This document shows, piece by piece, positions 56,180 through 64,000 of a stretch of DNA of 64,000 nt. Below the pieces are notes generated by a model. It made no database searches, was not told the origin of the DNA, and was given only the letters and a program-made list of their open reading frames with translations. This stretch comes from Amazonocrinis nigriterrae CENA67 (GTDB lineage: Bacteria; Cyanobacteriota; Cyanobacteriia; Cyanobacteriales; Nostocaceae), in the NCBI RefSeq assembly GCF_016056305.1, contig NZ_JAECZC010000028.1, positions 1 through 64,000 of the forward strand. The letters are read 5' to 3'. The translations under genes were made by a program, and so were the position numbers. Position 1 is the stretch's first letter; each line of letters opens with the position of its first letter.

Positions 56180-58822
56180 ATGGAGGCAGACACGATTACA
56201 GACCCAGTAGGAGAACTTTCGGTGGATTCGCGATATATCCCAGCAGAGATTGAGGAAAAATGGCAAAAAACATGGACAGAACAAGGCTTAGATAAAACAC
56301 CAAAAAACAGCAACAAGCCAAAATTCTACGCTTTATCCATGTTCCCCTATCCATCGGGCAGCCTACATATGGGTCACGTCCGTAATTATACAATTACCGA
56401 TGTAATTGCTCGTCTCAAGCGAATGCAAGGCTATCGGGTATTACATCCAATGGGTTGGGATGCCTTTGGCTTGCCAGCAGAAAACGCCGCCATTGATAGA
56501 GGAGTTCCACCAGCAAAGTGGACTTATCAAAATATTGCCCAAATGCGGCAACAATTGCAGCGTCTTGGTTTATCCATCGACTGGGATAGAGAAATTGCTA
56601 CCTGTTCGCCAGATTATTACAAGTGGACACAATGGATTTTCTTGCAGTTTTTGCAAGCGGGTTTAGCTTACCAAAAAGAAGCCGCAGTCAACTGGGATCC
56701 TGTTGACCAAACTGTACTGGCAAATGAGCAAGTGATCGATGGACGTTCTTGGCGTAGTGGGGCTATAGTAGAGCGCAAATTGTTGCGTCAGTGGTTTTTC
56801 AAGATTACCGACTACGCTGAAGAATTGCTCAATGACTTGGATAAGTTGACAGGTTGGCCAGAACGCGTCAAATTAATGCAAGCCAACTGGATTGGTAAAT
56901 CCACAGGCGCGTATTTGGAATTTGCGATCGTCGGCAGCGATGAAAAAATCGGTGTGTATACCACACGCCCAGATACAGTTTACGGTGTCAGCTACTTGGT
57001 ATTAGCACCAGAACATCCTTTAACACAGCGCGTCACCACAAAAGAACAAAAAGCAGCAGTAGAAGCCTTTATTAAGGAAGTTACTAATCAAAGTGAATTA
57101 GAACGTACTGCTGAAGACAAACCCAAGCGAGGCATTCCCACAGGCGGTAAGGCAATTAACCCGTTTACAGGTGAAGAAGTGCCCATTTGGATTGCTGACT
57201 ATGTGCTGTATGAATATGGTACTGGGGCAGTCATGGGTGTACCGGCACACGATGCACGAGATTTTAAGTTTGCCAATAACTATAACTTGCCGATTGAGTT
57301 TGTCATTGTAGAACCAGAGGCAGTTGCAGATGTGGACTTCCAGCAGGAAGAGCCACCTTTAATCATGATTGATTATGATAGTGCATATACCGAATCAGGA
57401 ATTTTAATTAATTCTGGCCCCTTTAGTGGTATGAATTCCACAGATGCCAAGCAAGCAATAGTTAAGTTTGCTGAAGAACAGGGATTTGGCAAACTGCGAG
57501 TACAATATCGCTTGCGGGATTGGTTGATTTCGCGCCAACGGTATTGGGGGACACCAATTCCCGTGATTCACTGTCCTAATTGTGGCATCGTGCCAGTTCC
57601 TGACAAAGATTTGCCAGTGCAGTTACCAGAAGAAGTGGAATTTACCGGACGCGGCGGTTCACCATTGACTCAGTTAGAAAGCTGGGTGAATGTACCTTGT
57701 CCAACTTGTGGTACACCAGCAAAGCGGGAAACTGACACGATGGACACTTTTATTGATTCCTCGTGGTATTTCTTGCGATTTACTGATGCGAAAAACGAAC
57801 AGCAGGTTTTCGATTCCAGTAAAACTAACGACTTGATGCCAGTAGATCAGTACGTGGGTGGAATTGAACACGCGATTTTGCATTTGTTGTATTCCCGCTT
57901 CTTTACCAAGGTACTGCGCGATCGCGGCTTGTTAAACTTTGATGAACCATTCCAACGTCTGTTAACTCAAGGTATGGTGCAGGGTTTAACTTATGTAAAT
58001 CCCAACAAAAGCGATAAGGATAAATGGGTTGCCTTTAATCTTGTAGATCCTGCTGATCCACGAGATCCGAAGACAGGTGAACCACTGCAACTTGTGTACG
58101 CTACCATGTCCAAGTCAAAAGGCAACGGTGTCGCGCCGGAAGAAGTGATTGCCAAATATGGTGTAGACACAGCGCGGATGTTTATATTGTTTAAAGCGCC
58201 ACCAGAAAAAGATTTGGAATGGGATGAGGCGGATGTAGAAGGACAATTCCGCTTCTTAAATCGGGTGTGGCGATTGGTTACAGATTACATTACTGCTGGG
58301 GTATCCCGTGAAAATGCCAATTCCGATTTAACTAAGTCAGAAAAGGATTTACGTCGAGCAATTCACACTGCTATCAAAGCAGTTTCAGAAGATGTGGAGG
58401 ACGAATATCAATTCAACACAGCTGTTTCAGAATTGATGAAGTTGAGTAACGCCCTAACTGATGCTAACTGCAAAGATTCACCAATTTATGCAGAAGGTAT
58501 CCAGACTTTGGTGGTGTTGCTGGCACCTTTTGCACCTCACATTGCTGAGGAATTGTGGCATTTAATGGGTAAGAGTGATTCAGTTCACACTCAAACTTGG
58601 CCAGCTTTTGATGATGCGGCGTTGGTAGCTGATGAAATCACTTTGGTGATTCAAGTGATGGGCAAAACTCGTGGTGCAATTCAAGTGCCAGCGCAAGCTG
58701 ATAAAGCTGCGTTAGAAAGGTATGCCCGTGAGTCAGAAGTTGCCCAGCGTCACATTGAAGGTAAAGAAATTAAAAAAGTGATTGTGGTGCCTGGAAAGCT
58801 GGTAAATTTTGTAGTTGGCTAA
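56180..58822 (+). CDS. leuS: Leucyl-tRNA synthetase
   Basis: An 880-residue class I synthetase of normal bacterial length. HIGH-type motif HMGH at residues 63-66 ([15 protein letters not shown]), CP1 editing domain ([19 protein letters not shown]), and KMSKS-type MSKSKGN from residue 643. A zinc-finger-like CPNCG and CPTCG pair is present. ATG at 56180 chosen; a TTG at 56159 gives seven extra residues. Confidence 0.97.
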   Translation: MEADTITDPVGELSVDSRYIPAEIEEKWQKTWTEQGLDKTPKNSNKPKFYALSMFPYPSGSLHMGHVRNYTITDVIARLKRMQGYRVLHPMGWDAFGLPAENAAIDRGVPPAKWTYQNIAQMRQQLQRLGLSIDWDREIATCSPDYYKWTQWIFLQFLQAGLAYQKEAAVNWDPVDQTVLANEQVIDGRSWRSGAIVERKLLRQWFFKITDYAEELLNDLDKLTGWPERVKLMQANWIGKSTGAYLEFAIVGSDEKIGVYTTRPDTVYGVSYLVLAPEHPLTQRVTTKEQKAAVEAFIKEVTNQSELERTAEDKPKRGIPTGGKAINPFTGEEVPIWIADYVLYEYGTGAVMGVPAHDARDFKFANNYNLPIEFVIVEPEAVADVDFQQEEPPLIMIDYDSAYTESGILINSGPFSGMNSTDAKQAIVKFAEEQGFGKLRVQYRLRDWLISRQRYWGTPIPVIHCPNCGIVPVPDKDLPVQLPEEVEFTGRGGSPLTQLESWVNVPCPTCGTPAKRETDTMDTFIDSSWYFLRFTDAKNEQQVFDSSKTNDLMPVDQYVGGIEHAILHLLYSRFFTKVLRDRGLLNFDEPFQRLLTQGMVQGLTYVNPNKSDKDKWVAFNLVDPADPRDPKTGEPLQLVYATMSKSKGNGVAPEEVIAKYGVDTARMFILFKAPPEKDLEWDEADVEGQFRFLNRVWRLVTDYITAGVSRENANSDLTKSEKDLRRAIHTAIKAVSEDVEDEYQFNTAVSELMKLSNALTDANCKDSPIYAEGIQTLVVLLAPFAPHIAEELWHLMGKSDSVHTQTWPAFDDAALVADEITLVIQVMGKTRGAIQVPAQADKAALERYARESEVAQRHIEGKEIKKVIVVPGKLVNFVVG

Positions 58823-58893
58823 AAGGATCTCTAAAAAGGACTGGGTTTCACTCCAGGACTTACACAAAAAATAGCCGAACTCTTATTTTCATA

Positions 58894-58919
58894 TAGCGGC
58901 AATTCATGAATTGCCGCTA
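58894..58919. repeat. 26-bp perfect palindrome
   Basis: TAGCGGCAATTCATGAATTGCCGCTA reads the same on both strands when split at its centre. It lies 72 bases after leuS, without a T-tract. Related TCATGAATTGCC sequence occurs near 50096. Confidence 0.7.
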
Positions 58920-59029
58920 CAATGCATTATTTTTTACATAGTACAAGCCTTGCTTGTTAAGACATGAATAGATGATAAAACTGAAACACAAAAAGATTTT
59001 TAACCGAGTCCCCTGCTATACATGTGAAA

Positions 59030-59057
59030 GCACTTGAGTGTTTTCTGACTCAAGTGC
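59030..59057. repeat. Perfect 10-bp hairpin
   Basis: GCACTTGAGT and ACTCAAGTGC pair perfectly around an 8-base loop. No T-tract follows on either side. Function unknown. Confidence 0.5.
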
Positions 59058-59451
59058 GAATGGGTATAACTCTATACCAACTCACTTGTTTGATGCAATA
59101 TCTAAAATCTGCAAGACACTCCGAAAAAGAAGCACTGCAAGAATCACTTGTAACAAACATTTGGTGAAGTGGTATCACTCCTTGCATGATTAAGGATATC
59201 TCTTATGAGCTAAAATTTAACATCTAGAAAGTGACAGTTTATTAACTGACACTAGTCAATAACCGCAGTGAAGCAATAGTGTCAAAAATCACAAAGTAAA
59301 TTTATATAAAATTTTGATATTTGGTATAAAAAGGTTTTAAAAGTATGTATATATCGCAAAACAACAGCGATCGCATATCCAACGCAGATATGAGTTGTCA
59401 CTAGAGTTAACCTCAACCAGTTTTAGCAAAATCTCAAATCCCTATTTTGTA

Positions 59452-59664
59452 TCAAACTTCCGGCTTCGATATATAGCGCAACAGTTGCACTGCCCAGTAC
59501 AAAAATGTACAGTACAGTATTACTGGAGAAAGCCATTTTAGCCTTTGCAAGTGTAATTCTAGATGAGACAGCCCTAATAATAAAGCATCATCTAAGAAAC
59601 TAAGCAAGAAGGGTAATAACTGATTCGGAAAATTCTGTACGAGGCTTTTTAAACTAATATTCAT
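59452..59664 (-). CDS. Possible small membrane protein, 70 residues
   Basis: A 70-residue frame (MNISLKSLVQNFPNQLLPFLL...) with a Leu-rich helical N-terminal half and one membrane segment (VILYCTFLYWAVQLLRYI). AAGG lies close to the ATG. Not recognised; could be chance. Confidence 0.3.
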   Translation of the reverse strand: MNISLKSLVQNFPNQLLPFLLSFLDDALLLGLSHLELHLQRLKWLSPVILYCTFLYWAVQLLRYISKPEV

Positions 59665-59822
59665 TACCTTAACTTAGCAAATTCGTTTGTGAAACATTCA
59701 CAATCTTGAGACATAAATGAAACAATCAATAGGTTGTATTTCTGTGTTCACAGGGCTTACTTGCGGCATGAATTTATCATAAAAAACTATATTTATAGAA
59801 GAGGATTCCTCAAGCTGAATTG

Positions 59823-60539
59823 ATGTCTATTGTTTATGATGTAGTAACTCAAACAATCATGACAACCATCCAAACAACTTTGGTTCTTGGTATGACGGCT
59901 GATGGAAAGATTAAACCTGTAGATCCAAAATCACCGGGTTATATCTATCCAGCTGATCAAGCACATTTGGAGTATCAAGCATCTTTGGCGGATCTATTTC
60001 TGGTGGGAGCAACGACGATCCGAGAAGAAGGACAGACTTATACAATTCAAAATCCTGAACTGTTAGCAGCGCGTAAAGTTCGGGGTCAATCTCCCCAGCC
60101 TATTACTTGTGTGGTTTCGGGATCGCTTAATCTTAGTCCCGATATGCCTTTTTTCAACCAGGATCTTGAAAGATGGATCTTCACAACACGATCTGGTTTG
60201 GAGAAGAATTCCCAAACCGCAACCATAAAAAAGCAAGCTGATGTAATTGAGCTAGGAGATACAGATTTAGACTGGGATCGAGCTTACACCTTGATGGCAG
60301 AACGGGGTATCCGCAAGGTTGTTGCTTTGGGGGGTGGTGCTTTAACAGCTGCCCTAGTTGATGCAGGGCGAATTGACGATTGGTGGTTAACCATTTGGCC
60401 TACGATTTTCGGAGGAAAGGACGCACCTACCCCAGTGGAAGGAAAGGGTTTGGTTCCCTTGAATGCCCCTCACCTTGAACTCATTGAAACTCGTCAGCTT
60501 GGCAGTGAGTTATTTTTGCACTATCGCATACATAAATAA
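59823..60539 (+). CDS. RibD C-terminal-type reductase
   Basis: A 238-residue protein related to the reductase half of RibD (dihydrofolate-reductase-like fold): TTLVLGMTADGKI, ADLFLVGATTIREEG, the NADPH-binding GIRKVVALGGGALTAALVDAG, and IDDWWLTIWPTIFGGKDAP. The family reduces 5-amino-6-ribosylaminouracil phosphate in riboflavin synthesis, but lone copies often have other or unknown substrates. There is no deaminase domain. ATG at 59859 would match the usual N-terminus better; 59823 is the first ATG. Confidence 0.75.
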   Translation: MSIVYDVVTQTIMTTIQTTLVLGMTADGKIKPVDPKSPGYIYPADQAHLEYQASLADLFLVGATTIREEGQTYTIQNPELLAARKVRGQSPQPITCVVSGSLNLSPDMPFFNQDLERWIFTTRSGLEKNSQTATIKKQADVIELGDTDLDWDRAYTLMAERGIRKVVALGGGALTAALVDAGRIDDWWLTIWPTIFGGKDAPTPVEGKGLVPLNAPHLELIETRQLGSELFLHYRIHK

Positions 60540-60738
60540 ATCTTGCGCTAGTAGTAGCCTGCCAAAAAGATTTTGACAGGCGGGAAAAGGGTAAGGGGTA
60601 AAGGGTAAAGGTTTTTAATTCCTTTCCCTTTCCCCTTTTCCCTTTAAGCGGTCTTCACCTGTCAGCATTTGCGTGGTGAACTAGTAGGTGTGTTGTCGCG
60701 CAACGCACCCTTCGGCTGCTTCAGCATAACTGATTTTC

Positions 60739-60770
60739 GGTGCGTTAGGACGTTCCGTCCATAACGCACC
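60739..60770. repeat. REP-like hairpin, copy 1
   Basis: GGTGCGTTA, a short pairing middle (GGAC...GTCC) and TAACGCACC. A second copy with the same arms lies at 63122-63152. Confidence 0.7.
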
Positions 60771-60894
60771 CTACTATATTAAAAAGTATTAATTGCTAGG
60801 GGAACCCATTGATAGCGTAATCGTCTGTATAAATCAAGCACGTACGTATAACTAATATAATTTTCAATAACCATTACAAAAAATAAATTAGCTG

Positions 60895-60920
60895 TAGGGG
60901 CGTACAGCTGTACGCCCCTA
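60895..60920. repeat. 26-bp perfect palindrome
   Basis: TAGGGGCGTACAGCTGTACGCCCCTA is fully self-complementary. It lies about 145 bp before the kinase gene. Same length as the palindrome at 58894-58919 but different sequence. Confidence 0.7.
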
Positions 60921-61063
60921 GCAGTAATAATTTACATTTTTGTTTCGTGAGAGTATTAAAATAATTTATATTTTTTAGTAAAAATACTTAAAAATACAAG
61001 ATCGCATTTCAGTAATGAATACTCTAATGATTTATTTTCAAGGACTTCCGGAAACAAAAGACC

Positions 61064-62866
61064 ATGTTAGGAAATTTATATAAGGATTTACTCAGTAACC
61101 AACTCATGAACTACCACATGATCGGTAAGGTACTACAAGCACGTTACCAAATCGTCCAAAGCCTAGGTGCAGGGGTATTTGGACAAACATATATTGCGGT
61201 TGATATAGATTACCCAGATAATCCTAAATGTGTGGTTAAACAGCTAAAGGTTAACAATTCTCAACCTAGCTATTTAGATACTTTAAGATTACGCTTTCTC
61301 ACTGAAACCGAAACTCTCAAGCGTCTGGGACTGCATCAACAAATTCCCGAATTCATCACTTGCTTTGAAGAAAATGAGCGTTTCTATTTAATACAAGAGT
61401 TTATAGAAGGACACTCATTGACTGCGGAATTACCCATCAATCAACAATGGGGGTGTGTTTGGACGGAAAATGAAGTTATAGAATTTTTAGAAGATGTCTT
61501 AAATATTTTAGAATTTGTTCACTCTCAAGGCGTTATCCATTGCGATATCAAACCAGAAAACTTGATCAGACGTGCTGCTGATGGCAAGTTAGTTTTAATT
61601 GACTTTGGTTCAATTCAGTCAGTTGATTTTGGCATAGAAGGGGAATTGCCTATTTCGCGAATTCCTGTGACTTCACTGGGGTATATACCTCCAGAACAAT
61701 TTATTGGTCAAACACAACCTAATAGTGATATTTATGCTTTGGGTATGATTGCTATCCAGGCTTTAACAGGGATAGAACCACTGCAATTACAAATAGATTC
61801 TTATAGTAATGAAATTATCTGGCGTACTCCAAACACCCAAGTTAGCGATTATCTTGCTGCTGTTCTCAGCCAAATGATCCGCTATAACTTCCAAAACCGC
61901 TTTCAGTCTGCGGCTGAAGTATTGCGTGTACTCAAACAAATGACAGAGGAAACTGAGGAGCATGTGTCTTCAGAGGTGGCTGTTGAGAATGATGCATCTG
62001 ATCAAAATTCTGCTTTTGGAAAATCATCGCCGCTACTAACAGGAATGACAGTAGGACTAGCGGCTAATTCTTTGTTGATGGGTTTGGGAGTATATTCTTT
62101 GTTGAATACTTCTCCTGCTTATTCTGAAACAGAAACTTTATATAAAGCAACTGAAGAATATCAATCGGGGGATTTGCAAAGCGCGATCGCTTTGGCTAAA
62201 TCGATTCCTTCTTATAGTAATGTTTATCCAGAAGCTAAAGCCACAATCGAAGAATGGCAACAGCAATGGCAAGTGGCTGCACAACAGTATCTAGCGGCTG
62301 AACAAGCTACAAAAGAAGGTAGATGGTCAGATGTTCTAGCTAGTGCTGCGAAAGTTCCAGATATTTTATATTGGCAATCTAAAACAGACAAATTAGTACA
62401 GCAAGCAAGGGTCAATATCGAAGTCCAGACGCAAGAGTTATTAACAAAAGCTTATGAAAAAGCTGGGGCTAGAGATTTTTCTGCGGCGTTGGAATATCTG
62501 CGGCAAATTCCTAAAGAAAATTCTGCGGGGGCTTTAGTGCAACGCAAGTTAGCTGAGTACAATGAAAAGCGCCAAATTAGAGCAGCTTACTTTTTACATA
62601 ATGCACAAAAAAGAGCGGCTATTGGTGACTTTAATAGTGCTGTGAAATTTCTGCGGCAAATTCCCAAAAATACTCTTGTTTACGCCCAAGCACAGATAAA
62701 AATGAATGAATATACTCAAAAACAGCATTTACAAAATCAAATTCAAAAGGTAGCTTTAGATAAAGTTGCTATTAAAAAAACAAATTCATTTGTTTCTAAT
62801 AACTCTGCTAATAAAATGACAAATTCTCAACCTAGCAATGATTTACAAGAAGTGAATATTCGGTGA
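61064..62866 (+). CDS. Serine/threonine protein kinase with C-terminal repeats
   Basis: A 600-residue protein. The kinase domain (about 28-290) has the P-loop GAGVFGQTY, Lys59 in VVKQL, the catalytic loop HCDIKPEN with Asp161, DFG at Asp180 and PPEQF. The HRD motif is HCD, so the activating Arg is absent, as in many cyanobacterial Pkn proteins. A membrane segment (about 325-345) follows, then helical repeats with two copies of a SAALEYLRQIPK / SAVKFLRQIPK motif. It is probably a membrane-bound sensor kinase. A downstream Met near residue 20 (MIGKVLQARYQI) is another possible start. Confidence 0.85.
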   Translation: MLGNLYKDLLSNQLMNYHMIGKVLQARYQIVQSLGAGVFGQTYIAVDIDYPDNPKCVVKQLKVNNSQPSYLDTLRLRFLTETETLKRLGLHQQIPEFITCFEENERFYLIQEFIEGHSLTAELPINQQWGCVWTENEVIEFLEDVLNILEFVHSQGVIHCDIKPENLIRRAADGKLVLIDFGSIQSVDFGIEGELPISRIPVTSLGYIPPEQFIGQTQPNSDIYALGMIAIQALTGIEPLQLQIDSYSNEIIWRTPNTQVSDYLAAVLSQMIRYNFQNRFQSAAEVLRVLKQMTEETEEHVSSEVAVENDASDQNSAFGKSSPLLTGMTVGLAANSLLMGLGVYSLLNTSPAYSETETLYKATEEYQSGDLQSAIALAKSIPSYSNVYPEAKATIEEWQQQWQVAAQQYLAAEQATKEGRWSDVLASAAKVPDILYWQSKTDKLVQQARVNIEVQTQELLTKAYEKAGARDFSAALEYLRQIPKENSAGALVQRKLAEYNEKRQIRAAYFLHNAQKRAAIGDFNSAVKFLRQIPKNTLVYAQAQIKMNEYTQKQHLQNQIQKVALDKVAIKKTNSFVSNNSANKMTNSQPSNDLQEVNIR

Positions 62867-62915
62867 TCAAATAGGCAGTAGGGGGAAAGAAAATTTAGCA
62901 CTGTACATAATTAAC

Positions 62916-63111
62916 GTGAGTTCGATGAACCTCTCCCCAACCCCTCTCCGATGCAGAGAGGGGCTTTAAGCCACTTGGTTAGTAATGAAAAATCAAGCTT
63001 TTGAAGCCTCTGACGCCACTTGCTACAAGTCGGGGAACCGCGATAGCGCAGTGGCTCCTCCTTGCAGGGGAGAGGTTTGGAGAGGGTTTTTAAATTCCGT
63101 CGAACTCGCAT
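62916..63111. mobile_element. MITE, second copy of the GTGAGTTCGA family
   Basis: GTGAGTTCGATGAACCTCTCC at the left end matches the left end of the element in the GNAT gene (reverse orientation), and the right end TCGAACTCGCA is the partly mutated inverted repeat. TAATTAAC occurs on both sides (62908-62915 and 63112-63119), a likely 8-bp target duplication. The core contains GAGAGGGG/CCTCTCC stems. Confidence 0.75.
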
Positions 63112-63121
63112 TAATTAACAT

Positions 63122-63152
63122 GGTGCGTTAGGACGAAAGTCCATAACGCACC
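63122..63152. repeat. REP-like hairpin, copy 2
   Basis: GGTGCGTTAGGAC, loop GAAA, GTCCATAACGCACC. Matches the arms of 60739-60770. It is directly after the MITE and just beyond the end of the TPR gene. Confidence 0.7.
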
Positions 63153-63159
63153 CTACTGG

Positions 63160-64000
63160 CTACTGGTTGGTGGAATTAGGATTTGGCAATATTGGTACGA
63201 TTATGGGCTTTGTTTGTTGGCTTTGTAGTTGAATTTGGGCTTGTTTGCGGGCGTTGATTGCTTGTTGGTAATTAGGGTTATATTTAATTGCTTGGTCATA
63301 AGATGCGATCGCGTCTTTAAACCGTTTCAAATTTAATAGTGCATTGCCTCGACTATACCAAGTTTCGTAAGAGTTTGGTTGATAACGAATTGCTTTATTA
63401 TAAGCTGCGATCGCTGCTTCGTATTTTTGCAAATTGTATTGGGAATTTCCCATACTATACCAAACTTGATAATTTTTTGGCTGAATGGTTGCGGCTTTAT
63501 TATAAGATTGCACTGCTTCTTCATATTGTTGGTTTTGATGCAGCGCCCAACCACGATTATACCAAGCTTGATAGTTGTTAGGATTATATTTAATTACTTG
63601 ATTAAATGATTCAATTGCTTCTGGGTAACGTCGCAAGGTGGTGAGGATATTTCCCCTAGATAACCAACCTTGATAATAATCTGGTTTGGATTGCACTGCT
63701 TTTTCATAAGCTGTCAAAGCATCTGTATAACGATTTAAATTTACTAAGGCATTACCACGATTGTACCAAGCTCGCTCATCGTTTGGTTTAATTTCGATAG
63801 CTTTGTCGTATGCAGCGATCGCTTCTTCATATTGTTTTAAATTATGCAGGGCTAAACCCTTTTGATACCAAGCTTCATAATAATCTGTTTTAAATTCTAT
63901 GGCTTTATCAAAAGATTTGATTGCATTATCATACTGCTTCAAACTAGTAAAAACTTCTGCTTTGGCATACCAGACTTCCGGGTAATCGTTATCCAGTTGT
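63160..64000 (-). CDS. TPR-repeat protein, partial (runs off the window)
   Basis: At least 280 residues of tandem tetratricopeptide repeats of 34 residues (pattern W-Y-x-x-G-x-A-L...Y-x-x-A-I-x-x-Y-x-x-A-I). About seven and a half repeats are visible, ending in a Gln/Pro-rich tail (LQSQQTKPIIVPILPNPNSTNQ-type). The frame is open through the window end, so the N-terminus and true start are outside. TPR arrays bind proteins; the partner is unknown. The neighbouring kinase also ends in helical repeats, but they are convergent genes. Confidence 0.85.
   Translation of the reverse strand, partial: QLDNDYPEVWYAKAEVFTSLKQYDNAIKSFDKAIEFKTDYYEAWYQKGLALHNLKQYEEAIAAYDKAIEIKPNDERAWYNRGNALVNLNRYTDALTAYEKAVQSKPDYYQGWLSRGNILTTLRRYPEAIESFNQVIKYNPNNYQAWYNRGWALHQNQQYEEAVQSYNKAATIQPKNYQVWYSMGNSQYNLQKYEAAIAAYNKAIRYQPNSYETWYSRGNALLNLKRFKDAIASYDQAIKYNPNYQQAINARKQAQIQLQSQQTKPIIVPILPNPNSTNQ

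Larger units (their letters stand above)
58823..59822. other. Intergenic region with palindromes
   Basis: About 1 kb. Contains a 26-bp perfect palindrome (58894-58919), a perfect 10-bp hairpin with 8-base loop (59030-59057), and one GCGATCGC-like site near 59369. One possible small minus-strand gene is listed at 59452. Confidence 0.5.
60540..61063. other. Intergenic region with hairpin repeats
   Basis: About 520 bp. Contains a long imperfect hairpin of GGGTAAA/TTTCCC type (60583-60645), a REP-like hairpin (60739-60770) and a 26-bp palindrome (60895-60920). No gene supported. Confidence 0.5.

Noticed and set aside
1-64000. tRNA or rRNA genes
   Set aside because: Intergenic stretches were read for cloverleaf-like patterns and rRNA motifs; none was convincing.

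Overview
The window looks like chromosome of a filamentous, probably heterocyst-forming, cyanobacterium (order Nostocales). Four things point there: dense HIP1-type GCGATCGC octamers inside genes; arrays of 7-bp short tandem repeats between genes; a complete hormogonium-motility chemotaxis locus (hmpA-E with divergent hmpF); and a DevBCA-type exporter plus the sigG/sapG and comFB envelope neighbourhood typical of this group. No rRNA, tRNA, CRISPR array or intact insertion sequence was seen, although there are many miniature inverted-repeat elements.

Layout. 0.6-3.4 kb: secreted zinc metalloprotease. 3.5-16.7 kb: hmpF (minus strand), then hmpA, hmpB, hmpC, hmpD and hmpE (plus strand), i.e. a PATAN response regulator, CheY, CheW, MCP and hybrid CheA that steer gliding hormogonia. 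16.8-18.9 kb: prolyl oligopeptidase. 18.9-20.5 kb: a decayed patch with a SUKH-type gene, a truncated Uma2 nuclease and a GNAT gene broken by a 142-bp mobile element and a frameshift. 20.8-23.5 kb: double-domain M16 peptidase. 24.0-24.2 kb: a small double-glycine-leader peptide gene. 24.9-25.8 kb: a nuclease-like protein.

26.9-38.1 kb is the most distinctive region: three NRPS genes joined by 4-bp ATGA overlaps. The architecture is formyltransferase / partial C / A / T, then TubC-docking / C / A / T, then TubC-docking / C / A / T / TE. Hand-read specificity codes give unknown, Gly and Val, so an N-formylated X-Gly-Val tripeptide or its cyclised or released form is the simplest prediction. The thioesterase has Cys in place of the usual Ser. 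A glycosyltransferase follows.

39.2-49.3 kb: RidA, a LuxR remnant cut by a MITE, an amino-acid ABC transporter (fused binding protein-permease plus ATPase), an sRNA-like stretch with three terminators, a DUF1995 protein, and a TetR regulator divergent from a devBCA-type exporter that has a promoter overlapped by a palindromic operator. 50.4-55.7 kb: envelope genes (M23 peptidase, ComFB, L,D-transpeptidase, ECF sigma SigG and its anti-sigma factor). 55.7-58.8 kb: a gamma-glutamylcyclotransferase-like gene divergent from leuS. 59.8-64 kb: a RibD-like reductase, a Ser/Thr kinase and a TPR protein that runs off the window end.

All functional calls come from reading motifs by eye; no database search was run.
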